A stretch of DNA of 64,000 bases from Microbacterium sp. Leaf288 (GCF_001422925.1 NZ_LMNI01000012.1:345-64344), one strand, 5' to 3'. Shown: positions 21,696 to 31,380, numbered from the stretch's first letter. Numbers and translations are program-made. Notes: generated by a model from the sequence alone, not told the origin.

Positions 21696-22625
21696 CTACC
21701 GCGCGTCCGGCCCTTCGGAGGCGGTGTCCGCCTTCGCCTCGACGTGCAGGAGGGTCGCGGGGTTCGTGGGGTCCTCGACGAACCTGCCGCGACCGCCCTT
21801 GCGGCCGCCACTGGCCGTGCGGCGTGCGAGCCAACGCGCGAACCACGACAGCAGCAGGTTGATCGTCAGGTAGATCGCGAGCGTGACGACGAACAGCGAG
21901 AACAGGTAGCGGTTGCCGTAGAAGCTGCCCAGGTTGTTGATGTTGTTCCGGATGATCTCGTTGTAGCCGACGATGTAGCCGAGTGACGTGTCCTTCAGTA
22001 GCACGACCAGCTGCGCGACGATGATCGGCAGCATCTGCCGGAACGCCTGGGGGAACTCCACGAGCATCTTCGACTGGAACTCGCGCATGCCCACGCTGAG
22101 GGCCGCCTCGCGCTGGCCCTTCGGCAGCGCGGCAAGGCCGGCGCGCAGGATCTCGCCGATCAGTGTGCCGTTGTAGAGGATGAGCGCGATGACGACGGCC
22201 CAGAAGGCTCCCGTGGAAGCGACGAGGAGGATGAACAGCATCATCAACAGGACCGGCATGCCGCGGAAGAATTCGATGACCCACGCCGTCGGGATGCGCA
22301 CCCACGGGATGAGCGAGCTGCGCAGCAGCGAGAGCAGGATGCCGAGCGCGATCGCGCCCACTGCGGCCACCGCAGCCGCCTGCAGCGTCGCCACGATGCC
22401 CTCGGCGATGAAGCCCCACACCGCGGGATCGGTGAAGATGTTCCACCGCGACCCGTCGAACATGCCGGGGAGGTTGATGCCGCCGGATGTGCGCGGGGCG
22501 GCGAGGGTCATGATGACCCACACCGCCGCGCCGAGGATCAGCAGCCCCGCGACGATCGAGAAGATGAGTGACAGCCGTCGCGCCCGAGGGCCCGGGGCAT
22601 CGAACAGAACGCTCGCGCCGGTCAT
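21696..22625 (-). CDS. gluD: Glutamate-type amino acid ABC transporter permease
   Basis: A 309-aa membrane subunit of a polar amino acid importer. The hydrophobic N-terminal segment (about 20-42) is followed by the HisM/GlnP fold with the permease EAA loop (ILRAGLAALPKGQREAALSVGM). Compared with gluC it has a long N-terminal extension and a basic cytosolic tail ending near SGGRKGGRGRFVEDP. ATG at 22625 overlaps the gluC stop (ATGA). Together with gluA, B and C it forms the actinobacterial gluABCD cassette. Confidence 0.9.
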   Translation of the reverse strand: MTGASVLFDAPGPRARRLSLIFSIVAGLLILGAAVWVIMTLAAPRTSGGINLPGMFDGSRWNIFTDPAVWGFIAEGIVATLQAAAVAAVGAIALGILLSLLRSSLIPWVRIPTAWVIEFFRGMPVLLMMLFILLVASTGAFWAVVIALILYNGTLIGEILRAGLAALPKGQREAALSVGMREFQSKMLVEFPQAFRQMLPIIVAQLVVLLKDTSLGYIVGYNEIIRNNINNLGSFYGNRYLFSLFVVTLAIYLTINLLLSWFARWLARRTASGGRKGGRGRFVEDPTNPATLLHVEAKADTASEGPDAR

Positions 22626-23269
22626 CGCCGCACCACCCAACGCTTCTCGAGCTGCCCGGCCAGGAAGCCGAGCGGCACCGTGATCACGAGATAGAGGGCG
22701 GCCGCGGTCAGCAGGATCTGGATCACGATGTTCCCGTTGTCGTTGGCGAGCTGACGCGTCGTCGCGAACAGCTCGACCACGAAGAATCCGCCGGCCACCG
22801 ACGTGTTCTTGGTGAGGGCGATGAACACGTTGATGAGCGGCGGGATGGTCATGCGGAAGGCCTGCGGGAGGACGACGAGCGAGACCGTCTGCCCGAACCC
22901 GAGACCGATGCTTCGGGCGGCCTCGGCCTGCCCGACGGGGACGCCGTTGATCCCCGATCGCAGCGCCTCTGCCACGAAGGGCGATGTGTAGTACGTCAGC
23001 GCGATGAACGCGAGGATGAGGTACGGCAGCCGGACGCCGAGCATGGGCATCACGAACGCCGTGAAGATGAAGACCAGCGTCAGCGGGGTGTTCCGCGCGA
23101 TCTCGGTCCAGAACGCGGCGAAGACGCGCAGCGCCCCGACCGGAGAGATGCGCATCGCCGCGATGAGCGTGCCCAGCACGAGCGCGCTCACGCCCGACAC
23201 CGCGAGCAGGATGAGCGTCACGCGGAAGCCTTCGAGGAAGGTCGGCATCAGCGACCAGAGCTGCTCCAT
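22622..23269 (-). CDS. gluC: Glutamate-type amino acid ABC transporter permease
   Basis: A 215-aa permease with five membrane helices. The EAA loop is EALRSGINGVPVGQAEAARSIGLGF, which docks to the ATPase. It lies between gluB and gluD in the cassette. A 16-bp perfect stem-loop occupies the gap upstream of it (23301-23343), probably adjusting expression relative to the binding protein. The ATG at 23269 has no strong ribosome site (AAAAGAGGCGC precedes it). Confidence 0.9.
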   Translation of the reverse strand: MEQLWSLMPTFLEGFRVTLILLAVSGVSALVLGTLIAAMRISPVGALRVFAAFWTEIARNTPLTLVFIFTAFVMPMLGVRLPYLILAFIALTYYTSPFVAEALRSGINGVPVGQAEAARSIGLGFGQTVSLVVLPQAFRMTIPPLINVFIALTKNTSVAGGFFVVELFATTRQLANDNGNIVIQILLTAAALYLVITVPLGFLAGQLEKRWVVRR

Positions 23270-23300
23270 GCGCCTCTTTTCGGGAACGGGATCCGGGGAT

Positions 23301-23343
23301 CGGATGCCTCGGGTCGACGCGTACGGCCGACCCGAGGCATCCG
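23301..23343 (-). promoter_or_regulatory. Intercistronic stem-loop between gluB and gluC
   Basis: CGGATGCCTCGGGTCG (23301-23316) and CGACCCGAGGCATCCG (23328-23343) form a perfect 16-bp stem with an 11-nt loop containing ACGCGT. No T-run follows on the minus strand, so full termination is unlikely. Protection of the gluB mRNA 3' end or partial attenuation is more plausible. Confidence 0.75.
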
Positions 23344-23350
23344 TCTTCGA

Positions 23351-24217
23351 TCAGTAGCGGTCGGGTGTCGGCGGCTCGACGAACGGCAGCACCGTTCCGG
23401 CCGTCGCGTTCCACGCCTCTTCGTAGCGACCGTCCTCGTACGCCTTCTCCAGCACGTCGTTGATCCACATGCGGAAGTCGGTGTCTTCGAGGGCGAGGCC
23501 GATACCGTAGGGCTCCTCGGTGAACGGCTCGCCGACGACCTTGAACTCGCCCTCGTTCTGGGCCGCGAGGCCCGCGAGGATCACGTTGTCGGTCGACACT
23601 GCGACGACGGCGCCGCTGCGCAGCGGCTCGAGGCAGTTCGAGTACGTGTCGGTGAGAACCGGCTCGGCGCCGATCTCGGCGAGCTTCGCCGCCGGAGTCG
23701 AACCCGTCACCGAGCAGACCGGCTGGCCGACGAGGTCGTCCTCGCTCTTGATGTCGTCGTTGTCAGCGAGCACCAGGATCGATTGACCCGCCATGTAATA
23801 GGGTCCGGCGAAGGAGACGACCTCCTTGCGCTTGTCGTTGATCGTGTACGTGGCCACGACGATGTCGACCTCACCGTTCTGGATGAACGGCTCGCGGTTG
23901 GCCGACACGGCCTCCTTCCACTCGATGTCCTCCTCGGCGATGCCGAGCTCGGACGCGATGATCTTGCCGATCTCGACGTCGAAGCCCTCCGGCCCGTTGG
24001 GACCGTTGAGTCCGAACAGCGGCTGGTCGAACTTCGTGCCGATCGTGATCGTGCCCGCCTCTGCGAGCTCGGCCATCGTCGTCCCGGCCTCGAAGGTGGG
24101 GGCGGGCTCAGGGGCTGTCGTCTCCTCGCCGGCCGGCGTGCCGCCGGAGGCGCACGCCGACAGCGCCAGCGCGCCGGCGGCCGCCAGCGCGATGAGCGGA
24201 AGTCGCATTCGCTTCAT
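23351..24217 (-). CDS. gluB: Glutamate-binding lipoprotein of ABC importer
   Basis: Solute-binding protein of 288 aa. The signal peptide ends in the lipobox LSAC with the lipidated cysteine at residue 22, then a short Gly/Thr/Glu/Pro-rich linker. The family 3 (amino acid) binding fold follows: ITIGTKFDQPLFGL, GFDVEIGKIIASELGI, DIVVATYTINDKRKEVVSFAGPYY. Anchored on the outside of the cell membrane, it hands the ligand to gluC/gluD. Glutamate as ligand is inferred from gene order and similarity to actinobacterial GluB. Confidence 0.93.
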   Translation of the reverse strand: MKRMRLPLIALAAAGALALSACASGGTPAGEETTAPEPAPTFEAGTTMAELAEAGTITIGTKFDQPLFGLNGPNGPEGFDVEIGKIIASELGIAEEDIEWKEAVSANREPFIQNGEVDIVVATYTINDKRKEVVSFAGPYYMAGQSILVLADNDDIKSEDDLVGQPVCSVTGSTPAAKLAEIGAEPVLTDTYSNCLEPLRSGAVVAVSTDNVILAGLAAQNEGEFKVVGEPFTEEPYGIGLALEDTDFRMWINDVLEKAYEDGRYEEAWNATAGTVLPFVEPPTPDRY

Positions 24218-24301
24218 GTCTTCGTCCTTTGCTGTGAACGGACCGCTCGTGACGGTCCTCTCGGATCCCGACCCGCGTGGGGAGGCGGACGGGAGTGTGT
24301 C

Positions 24302-25099
24302 TCAGTGCTCGAGGATCTTGGACAGGAAGTCCTTCGCCCTCTCGCTCTGCGGATTCGTGAAGAACTCGTCGGGCGTCGCCTCCTCGACGATCGCGCCGTC
24401 GGCCATGAAGAGCACGCGATCGGCCGCCTTGCGCGCGAAGCCCATCTCGTGGGTGACGACGATCATCGTCATGCCATCGGATGCGAGGCCGATCATGACG
24501 TCGAGGACCTCGTTGATCATCTCGGGGTCGAGCGCGCTCGTCGGCTCGTCCATGAGGATGAGCTTCGGGTTCATCGCCAGTGATCGGGCGATCGCGACGC
24601 GCTGCTGCTGCCCGCCCGATAGCTGGTTCGGCATCTTCTTCGCCTGGTTGGCCACGCCGACGCGGTCGAGCAGCTGCATCGCCTTCTGGTCGGCATCCTT
24701 CTTCTTCAGTCCCCGCACGCGGATCGGCCCGAGGGTGACGTTCTCGAGCACCGTCTTGTGGGCGAACAGATTGAAGGACTGGAACACCATGCCGACATCG
24801 GCGCGCAGATGGGCGAGCGCCTTGCCCTCTTCCGGGAGGGGCACCCCGTCGATCGTGATCCTGCCGGAGTCGATCGTCTCGAGCCGGTTGATCGCGCGGC
24901 ACAGCGTGGACTTGCCGGATCCGGATGGGCCGATGACCACGACGACCTCGCCGCGGTTCACCACGGTGTTGATGTCCTTCAGGACGTGGAGATCGCCGAA
25001 GTGCTTGTCGACGTGGTCGACGACGACGAGCGGCTCACCGCGACGGACGTTGATGTTCGAAGTCCGGGGCGCCGGCGCCGGGGCATCAGGTGTCGCCAT
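24302..25099 (-). CDS. gluA: Glutamate-type amino acid ABC transporter ATPase
   Basis: ATPase of 265 aa. Walker [10 protein letters not shown], signature [19 protein letters not shown], Walker [14 protein letters not shown], and H-loop [11 protein letters not shown] are all intact. It is highly similar in layout to GlnQ/HisP. First gene of gluABCD. A -10-like TAGTGT lies 6 nt before the ATG at 25099, so a leaderless start is possible, although GAGGGA in that gap could also be a tight ribosome site. Confidence 0.94.
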   Translation of the reverse strand: MATPDAPAPAPRTSNINVRRGEPLVVVDHVDKHFGDLHVLKDINTVVNRGEVVVVIGPSGSGKSTLCRAINRLETIDSGRITIDGVPLPEEGKALAHLRADVGMVFQSFNLFAHKTVLENVTLGPIRVRGLKKKDADQKAMQLLDRVGVANQAKKMPNQLSGGQQQRVAIARSLAMNPKLILMDEPTSALDPEMINEVLDVMIGLASDGMTMIVVTHEMGFARKAADRVLFMADGAIVEEATPDEFFTNPQSERAKDFLSKILEH

Positions 25100-25105
25100 T
25101 CCCTC

Positions 25106-25111
25106 ACACTA
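25106..25111 (-). promoter_or_regulatory. -10 box of gluABCD (TAGTGT)
   Basis: TAGTGT ends 6 nt before the gluA start codon. Two dyads lie just upstream (25137-25186) and may control this promoter. Confidence 0.4.
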
Positions 25112-25136
25112 GGGGCGAGTCACGACACTCGGCCAG

Positions 25137-25186
25137 AGGCTCGATCGAGCCTTTACCGTTCCGTAACAGGGTCGGAACCGTAACGG
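25137..25186. promoter_or_regulatory. Two adjacent dyads between the TrmH-type gene and gluA
   Basis: AGGCTCGATCGAGCCT (25137-25152) is a perfect 16-bp palindrome. Next to it TTACCGTTCCG and CGGAACCGTAA form an 11-bp inverted repeat with one mismatch around TAACAGGGT. They may end the upstream transcript or serve as an operator for gluABCD. No T-run supports a classic terminator in the leftward direction. Confidence 0.5.
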
Positions 25187-25187
25187 C

Positions 25188-25988
25188 TCAGCGTGCCGCG
25201 CGCTGCGCGAAGGCGGTCTCGTACAGGCAGACGCTGGCCGCGGTGGCCAGGTTCAGCGACTCGGCCGCGCCGTAGATGGGCAGGCGGAGTGACAAGTCGG
25301 CGAGCGCCAGGGCATCCTCCTCGAGGCCGCGGGCCTCGTTTCCGAACAGCCACGCCGTAGGCCCCGCGAGCACGTCCCGGGACTCGAGGAAGTCCCCTCC
25401 GCCGACGTCCGCCGCGATCACGCGCACACCCGCCGTGTGCGCCTTCTCGACCGCCGTCGAGAGATCGACGCCGACCGCGACCGGAACGTGGAAGAGCGAG
25501 CCGGTGGTAGCGCGCACGACCTTCGGGTTGTAGGGGTCCACGGTGCGGCCGGTGAGGATGACGGCGTCCGCGCCGGCGGCGTCGGCCGCACGGATGATCG
25601 TGCCGAGGTTGCCCGGGTCGCGGACCTCCTCGCAGATCGCGACGAGGCGCGGCGAGGCGGCGAAGATCTCGCGCACCGACGTCGGCGACTGGCGCGCGAC
25701 AGCCACGATCCCCTGCGGGGTCACCGTGTCGGCCATCGCGTCCAGCACGGCCTCGGTCGTGTAGACGACCTCGAGTCCGGCGTCCTTCGCGGCGTCGCGC
25801 ACGTCGGTGTGCTTCTCGAGCGCGGTGGGCGTGGCGAAGATCTCGACGAGGGTGTCGGGCCGGTACGCCAGCGCCTCGCGGGCGGCTTGCGGACCCTCCA
25901 GCAGGAAGAGGCCGGTCTCCTGGCGGGCGCTCCGCTTCGTCAGCTTCGCGACGGCGCGGACACGCGGAGAGCGAGGGTTCTCGAGCAC
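25188..25988 (-). CDS. TrmH/SpoU family RNA 2'-O-methyltransferase
   Basis: A 266-aa SPOUT-class enzyme that methylates a ribose in rRNA or tRNA using SAM. An N-terminal substrate-binding region (FLLEGPQAAREAL) is followed by the three SPOUT motifs: EEVRDPGNLGTIIRAADAAGA (1), WLFGNEARGL (2) and LPIYGAAESLNLATAASV (3), which make the trefoil knot. The target nucleotide is not deducible (23S rRNA types such as RlmB or TsnR-like are possible). The GTG start at 25988 lies 6 nt after TAGACT, suggesting a leaderless mRNA. Confidence 0.9.
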   Translation of the reverse strand: MLENPRSPRVRAVAKLTKRSARQETGLFLLEGPQAAREALAYRPDTLVEIFATPTALEKHTDVRDAAKDAGLEVVYTTEAVLDAMADTVTPQGIVAVARQSPTSVREIFAASPRLVAICEEVRDPGNLGTIIRAADAAGADAVILTGRTVDPYNPKVVRATTGSLFHVPVAVGVDLSTAVEKAHTAGVRVIAADVGGGDFLESRDVLAGPTAWLFGNEARGLEEDALALADLSLRLPIYGAAESLNLATAASVCLYETAFAQRAAR

Positions 25989-25994
25989 GGGATC

Positions 25995-26000
25995 AGTCTA
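25995..26000 (-). promoter_or_regulatory. -10 box of the TrmH-type gene (TAGACT, leaderless start)
   Basis: TAGACT ends 6 nt before the GTG at 25988. It gives this gene its own transcript after the rplT terminator. Confidence 0.5.
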
Positions 26001-26120
26001 GAGTCGCGGCTGGGCCCACGCGCCCCGAGACTCCGGACGGCGCGCCAGCGGCGCCTGGAGAGGGCGTGGGGACCCGTCTGCGGCACGAGTTTCTCGCCGC
26101 CTGCCGCCGCGTGAGCATGC

Positions 26121-26156
26121 GAAAGGGGCGCCCTCCGTGAGGAGGACGCCCCTTTC
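26121..26156 (-). terminator. Terminator of infC-rpmI-rplT
   Basis: GAAAGGGGCGCCCTCC (26121-26136) and GGAGGACGCCCCTTTC (26141-26156) pair over 16 bp with a single C-A mismatch and a GTGA tetraloop. It begins 19 nt after the rplT stop. The strongest hairpin in the window; the TTTC at its base takes the place of a long T-tail. Confidence 0.8.
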
Positions 26157-26175
26157 GAGACAACGGATGCCGAGG

Positions 26176-26559
26176 TCAGGCGCTCTTGGGAGCGTTGACG
26201 TTCTCGGGCAGCGCCTTCTTGGCGGTCTGGACGAGCGACGCGAACGTCTTGGGCTCGTTCACCGCGAGCTCGGCGAGCATACGGCGGTCGACCTGCACAC
26301 CCGCGAGGCCGAGGCCCTGGATGAAGCGGTTGTACGTGATGCCGTTCTGACGGGCAGCCGCGTTGATGCGCTGGATCCACAGGCGGCGGAAGTCGCCCTT
26401 GCGCTTGCGACGGTCGCGGTATGCGTAGACGAGCGAGTGGGTGACCTGCTCCTTCGCCTTGCGGTACAGGCGCGAACGCTGGCCACGGTAACCCGAGGCG
26501 CGCTCGAGGATGACGCGACGCTTCTTGTGGGCGTTGACGGCCCGCTTGACTCTAGCCAT
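26176..26559 (-). CDS. rplT: 50S ribosomal protein L20
   Basis: A 127-aa, strongly basic protein ([35 protein letters not shown]) that binds 23S rRNA early in 50S assembly. In several bacteria L20 represses its own operon, but no L20-binding pseudoknot was identified here. Last gene of infC-rpmI-rplT, followed by a strong hairpin. Confidence 0.98.
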   Translation of the reverse strand: MARVKRAVNAHKKRRVILERASGYRGQRSRLYRKAKEQVTHSLVYAYRDRRKRKGDFRRLWIQRINAAARQNGITYNRFIQGLGLAGVQVDRRMLAELAVNEPKTFASLVQTAKKALPENVNAPKSA

Positions 26560-26591
26560 TTCTTGATGTTCCTAACTTGCGTCGGCGCGCG

Positions 26592-26786
26592 TCAGCGGCC
26601 GAGGAGCTTCTTCGCGACCTTGGCGTCGCCCGGGGCGAGGACCTGCTCCTGCGACAGGCGGCGGGTACGGCGGCTGGACTTGCCCTCGAAGTTGTGGCGG
26701 AGGTTCGCCTGCTGCTTCATGAGCTTCCCGCTGCCAGTGACCTTGAAGCGCTTCTTGGCGCCCGAGTGGGTCTTCTGCTTCGGCAT
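26592..26786 (-). CDS. rpmI: 50S ribosomal protein L35
   Basis: A 64-aa basic ribosomal protein with the typical start [21 protein letters not shown] and the [15 protein letters not shown] block. It lies between infC and rplT. In the 71-nt gap to infC two small stems are visible (CCCGCC-CA-GGCGGG, 26809-26822, and CCCGC-GGT-GCGGG, 26832-26844). Confidence 0.98.
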   Translation of the reverse strand: MPKQKTHSGAKKRFKVTGSGKLMKQQANLRHNFEGKSSRRTRRLSQEQVLAPGDAKVAKKLLGR

Positions 26787-26857
26787 CTCTTCTTCCTTCG
26801 TTTCACTTCCCGCCCAGGCGGGAGTCGGTATCCCGCGGTGCGGGAGTCTGTGGGGCC

Positions 26858-27523
<666 letters not shown>

Positions 27524-27529
27524 GCGGAA

Positions 27530-27535
27530 CTCCTT
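27530..27535 (-). promoter_or_regulatory. Shine-Dalgarno site that selects the ATC start of infC
   Basis: AAGGAG is a near-perfect ribosome binding site, followed by TTCCGC and then ATC. It is one of the strongest such sites in the window, as expected when the start codon itself is weak. Confidence 0.7.
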
Positions 27536-27661
27536 GGGTATATGGGCTGGACCACCGCGACACACAGTCGTATCGCGGGCGGAGGAAGATCCACTCCACC
27601 CGTCAGACGCTTCGAGCGCCGACTTCCTGCACCCTCTCCTGTGATGGAGTTCCCGTCCGGT

Positions 27662-27796
27662 CGCCCCGACGGCTACCCCGGCCGCAGAACGGTCGGGGCG
27701 GAGTGCATGACCCGGTAGCCTGGAACGGCAAGCGCGGGTGGGATGTGATCCACTTTCCGATCCGGTACAGAACGCACCGGAGACCGCAGCAGTCTA
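27662..27796 (-). promoter_or_regulatory. infC promoter and structured leader
   Basis: A -10-like TAGACT (27796-27791) would start a leader of about 260 nt before infC. Within it CGCCCCGAC and GTCGGGGCG (27662-27670, 27692-27700) form a 9-bp perfect stem with a 21-nt loop. It may be an attenuation or IF3/L20 control element. No T-run follows, and no known leader family was recognised. Confidence 0.4.
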
Positions 27797-27810
27797 TCAG
27801 AGAGAACGGC

Positions 27811-28227
27811 GTGGACACGATTCGAGACCAGGACGGCGATCAGACCAGCGCGACGGCAGTGGATGCTGAGCGCCACGCGCGCTGGGAGGAGCAGGAGCGG
27901 GCGGCCGCCTCGGCCTCGCGCGACATCGCGGACGTGCCCGCCGTCGAGGTCATCACGACGGCCGCGGTTCACCTGATGAGCGCCGCCGCGGTCAAGGTCG
28001 GGCTGGCCGACGACCCCGAGACGCAGACCGACCTCGACGAAGCGCGCAAGCTCATCAACGCGCTGGCGGGGCTCATCACCGCCGGCGCGCCCGAGATCAG
28101 CGACATGCACGCGCGGTCGCTCCGCGACGGGCTGCGCTCGGTGCAGCTGGCCTTCCGCGAGGCCTCGGTCATCCCCGACCCGATCGGCAAGGGCCCCGGC
28201 GAGAAGTGGACGGGCCCGGTCACCTGA
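27811..28227 (+). CDS. DUF1844 family protein
   Basis: A 138-aa acidic cytosolic protein. The conserved core is PAVEVITTAAVHLMSAAAVKVGL, then DDPETQTDLDEARKLINALAGLI, typical of DUF1844, a family of unknown function whose actinobacterial members often sit opposite infC as here. The start GTG at 27811 precedes MDTIRDQDGD; GAGAGAA upstream is only a weak ribosome site. The conserved divergent position hints at a link to translation, not proven. Confidence 0.8.
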   Translation: MDTIRDQDGDQTSATAVDAERHARWEEQERAAASASRDIADVPAVEVITTAAVHLMSAAAVKVGLADDPETQTDLDEARKLINALAGLITAGAPEISDMHARSLRDGLRSVQLAFREASVIPDPIGKGPGEKWTGPVT

Positions 28228-28268
28228 CCGGCGGGCCCCCTGACCTGATCGCCCGACCGCCGCGCTGA

Positions 28269-29660
28269 CTACGCGATGCCGAGCGCGGCCGCTGCGCGCG
28301 CCACGGCATCGATCGTGCGGCGGACGGCCTCGGCGTCCGTGCCGTGGTTGCTGACCGCGAAGCGCACGACGGTGCGGCCCCGCCACGTCGACGACGACGC
28401 CCACACGGTCCCCTCGGCGCGCAGCCACTCCCCCAGCGCAGCGGTCGTCGCATCGTCGCGCGCGGCGAGGCTCACCTGCGTGAACACGACATCGTTGAGG
28501 ACCTCGAGGCCGGGGATCTCGTCGAACCCGGCGGCGAGCGCTGCCGCGGCATCCGCCAGTCCGTCGACCAAGCCGACCACGCCGCGCCTGCCGAGCGACC
28601 GGAGTGCGGCCCAGACGGGGATGCCCCTCGCGCGGCGCGAGAACTCGGGGACGCGGTCGTACGGATCCGAGACGCTGGTCGTCGCGGGCAGGTACGCGGC
28701 GTGCGCCCCCAGCGCCGCGGTCATCGCGGCCTCGTCACGCACGATCGCGACGCCGCAGTCGTACGGCACGTTGAGCGTCTTGTGCGCGTCGGTCGCCCAC
28801 GAGTCGGCGTCGGCGAGGCCGCCGACGAGGTGCTGGAAGCGCGGGCTCGCAGCCGCCCACAGACCGAAGGCGCCGTCGATGTGCACCCACGCCCCGGCGC
28901 GGTGGGCGACCTCGACCGCGGCTGCGAAGTCGTCGAACGCGCCCGAGTGCACGTCTCCCGCCTGCAGGGCGACGATGGCGGGCCCCGTCCCCTCGGCGAG
29001 CGAGCGCTCGAGACCGTCGACGTCGATGCGCCCCTGATCGTCGGCGCCCACGGTGGCCGGAGCGCCGAGGCCCGCGAGCCGACCGGCCAGCACCATCGAC
29101 ACGTGGACCGCGCCGCCGGCGAAGAAGCGGATCGCGGGCGCGTGCTGGATCCCCGCGGACGGATCCGCGCCGGCGCCACGCAGCACGGCGTCGCGCGCCG
29201 CCACGAGGCACGCGAAATTCGCCATGGTCCCACCCGTCACGAAGCCCACCCCGCTCCTGGCCGGCAACCCGAGAAGCTCGAGAAGCCACGAGGCGGCGAC
29301 CTCCTCGACCGCGGCCGCCGCCGGCGTGAGCTGCCGGGCTCCGGCATTCTGATCCCACGCCGAGACGAGCCAATCGGCGGCGACTGCCGCCGGGTACGCT
29401 CCGCCGATCACCAGGCCGTAGAAGCGCGGTGAACCGAGAGCGATGAGGCCGGGGCCCACGGCCTCGGCGAGTTCGTCGACGACCGCCGTCGGCGACGTCC
29501 CCTCCGCGGGGAGGGTGCGGTCGAGCCGCGCGAGCACCCCGTCTGCGTCGGTCTCCGACCGCACCGGACGATCGGGCAGAGTGTCCAACCAGCTCAGCGC
29601 GTGCCGATGGGCCGCGTCGAGCGCCTCACGGTACTGCCGCCCGGTCACGCCGTCGTCCAT
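28269..29660 (-). CDS. PLP-dependent group II decarboxylase-like protein
   Basis: A 463-aa member of the aromatic-L-amino-acid/glutamate decarboxylase family. FVTGGTMANFACL binds the cofactor phosphate, HIDGAFG holds the Asp (262) that pairs with the pyridine ring, and DAHKTLNVPYDCG holds the Schiff-base Lys294. The region RFYGLVIGGAYPAAVAADWL is the usual N-terminal active-site segment. The exact substrate cannot be read. The ATG at 29660 follows AAGGGGG at 6-7 nt. Stands alone, 40 nt from the converging DUF1844 gene. Confidence 0.85.
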   Translation of the reverse strand: MDDGVTGRQYREALDAAHRHALSWLDTLPDRPVRSETDADGVLARLDRTLPAEGTSPTAVVDELAEAVGPGLIALGSPRFYGLVIGGAYPAAVAADWLVSAWDQNAGARQLTPAAAAVEEVAASWLLELLGLPARSGVGFVTGGTMANFACLVAARDAVLRGAGADPSAGIQHAPAIRFFAGGAVHVSMVLAGRLAGLGAPATVGADDQGRIDVDGLERSLAEGTGPAIVALQAGDVHSGAFDDFAAAVEVAHRAGAWVHIDGAFGLWAAASPRFQHLVGGLADADSWATDAHKTLNVPYDCGVAIVRDEAAMTAALGAHAAYLPATTSVSDPYDRVPEFSRRARGIPVWAALRSLGRRGVVGLVDGLADAAAALAAGFDEIPGLEVLNDVVFTQVSLAARDDATTAALGEWLRAEGTVWASSSTWRGRTVVRFAVSNHGTDAEAVRRTIDAVARAAAALGIA

Positions 29661-29786
29661 GCGGGGCCCCCTTCGCCGAGCCGATCATCCAACCCCATCC
29701 GCCCCGCCGCAAGAGCCGCGCGGGAGCTCCACGCCGAGCGCACGCTCGCAGACGGAGAGCACGCATCACGCGCGCCGGAGGCGCGC

Positions 29787-30578
29787 TCAGGCGCGGACGA
29801 GCTTGACCGTGAGGGAGTCGACCAGGACGGCGATGCGGTCGTCGGCCGCCCAGCGCTTCGCGAGGCGCGCGAGCACCGCGTCGAGCTCGGCCTTCTCGAG
29901 CCCGTCCATGAGGTGCAGGCGCACCACGAGCTCGGGGCCGCGCAGCCGCGCGTCGGGGTCGCCGGCCTCGACGGCGAGGTCGATGACCGACAGCTCACCG
30001 CCGATGCTCTCGTGGAGTCCCGCCACCACTTCGGGCGACAGGAAGCTCGGCTCCCACGGGAGGCCCTGCCCGATCGCCCACACGGCGGGGCGCCGGATGA
30101 CGAACTCGGTCTCGGACGCCGGGTCCACCACGATGAGGTCGGTGTCGTCGGCCGCAGCAGACAGAGCGGTGCGGACGCCGTCGGCCGGAACCGGCCGGGC
30201 CGCGGCATCCCATCGCCCCATGGCATCGACCGACGTGAACACGGGCAGCACGCGACGGCCGTCGGGAGCGGCCACCGTGACGATGGAGAGCTCCTGCGTC
30301 TTGTCGACCTCGAGACCGTGCGCCCCGATGCCGTGGTCGCCCTTCTCGGCGACGAGCGGGATCAGCAGGCGCGCCGTCCGGTAGGCGTCGACGACCTCGC
30401 GCTGCCCGCCCGTTCCCGCGCGGAACGCCGTGAGCGCGGCGAGCAGCGCCGGATCGGCGGAGCCGTCGTCAGAGGAGTGCGGGTTCGCCTGGAAGCTGCG
30501 ACCCTCCCAGGGCACGCCGGCGGAGTCGCCGCCGTGCGCGTGGCCGTGGTGGCCGTGGGGGTCAGTGTCCGGCGACAT
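29787..30578 (-). CDS. SseB family protein
   Basis: A 263-aa protein with an N-terminal His-rich stretch ([12 protein letters not shown]), then an SseB-type domain (about 40-160: [32 protein letters not shown]... [16 protein letters not shown]) and a C-terminal alpha/beta region. Its function in actinobacteria is unknown. It overlaps the priA end by 17 nt and belongs to the his operon transcript. The histidine cluster might bind metal (inference). Confidence 0.75.
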   Translation of the reverse strand: MSPDTDPHGHHGHAHGGDSAGVPWEGRSFQANPHSSDDGSADPALLAALTAFRAGTGGQREVVDAYRTARLLIPLVAEKGDHGIGAHGLEVDKTQELSIVTVAAPDGRRVLPVFTSVDAMGRWDAAARPVPADGVRTALSAAADDTDLIVVDPASETEFVIRRPAVWAIGQGLPWEPSFLSPEVVAGLHESIGGELSVIDLAVEAGDPDARLRGPELVVRLHLMDGLEKAELDAVLARLAKRWAADDRIAVLVDSLTVKLVRA

Positions 30579-31308
30579 CCAGCGCCTCGGCGAGCGTGAA
30601 GGCTCCGGCGTACAGCGCCTTGCCCACGATCGCGCCTTCGACGCCGAGCGGGACGAGGTCGCGCAGCGCCGCGATGTCGTCGAGGCTCGACACGCCGCCC
30701 GAGGCGACGATCGGCTTCGGGGTGCGCGTGGTCAGCTCGCGCAGGAGGTCGAGGTTCGGACCCTGGAGGGTGCCGTCCTTCGTGACGTCGGTGACGACGT
30801 AACGGCTGCAGCCGGCAGCCTCGAGGCGGTCGAGCACGGTCCAGAGGTCGCCGCCTTCGCGCGTCCAGCCGCGTGCGGCGAGGGTCGTGCCGCGCACGTC
30901 CAGGCCCACGGCGATCGCGTCGCCGTAGCGGCCGATGACATCGGCGGCCCACTCGGGGTTCTCGAGCGCCGCGGTGCCGAGGTTGATGCGCGAGGCGCCG
31001 CTCTCGAGGGCCGCCTCGAGCGTGCGGTCGTCGCGGATGCCGCCCGAGAGCTCGACCTGCACGCCGCGGACCTGCTTGATGACCTTGCGGAGCACGCCGG
31101 CGTTGCTGCCACGGCCGAAGGCGGCGTCGAGGTCGACGAGGTGGATCCACTCGGCACCCTGACGCGCGAAGTCGAGGGCTGCGTCGACGGGGTCGCCGTA
31201 GCTGGTCTCGGTGCCGGCCTCGCCCTGCGTCAGGCGGACGGCCTTGCCGTCGGCGACATCGACAGCGGGCAGGAGGACGAGCTTGGGTGTGGACGCGAAA
31301 TCGTTCAT
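30562..31308 (-). CDS. priA: Bifunctional ProFAR/PRA isomerase PriA
   Basis: A 248-aa TIM barrel that isomerises ProFAR in histidine synthesis. In actinobacteria the same enzyme also acts as phosphoribosylanthranilate isomerase for tryptophan. The half-barrel repeats are visible: [21 protein letters not shown] with the first catalytic Asp, [11 protein letters not shown], and [16 protein letters not shown] with the second Asp. Assignment as dual-function PriA rests on actinobacterial origin; no trpF is seen nearby. Confidence 0.93.
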   Translation of the reverse strand: MNDFASTPKLVLLPAVDVADGKAVRLTQGEAGTETSYGDPVDAALDFARQGAEWIHLVDLDAAFGRGSNAGVLRKVIKQVRGVQVELSGGIRDDRTLEAALESGASRINLGTAALENPEWAADVIGRYGDAIAVGLDVRGTTLAARGWTREGGDLWTVLDRLEAAGCSRYVVTDVTKDGTLQGPNLDLLRELTTRTPKPIVASGGVSSLDDIAALRDLVPLGVEGAIVGKALYAGAFTLAEALDVAGH

Positions 31309-31380
31309 GGATCCTGACTCAGACGTGGGGAAGCTGTGGGGCGGATCACGGAAGCACGCGCTCCCGCAGACGGCACGGTC

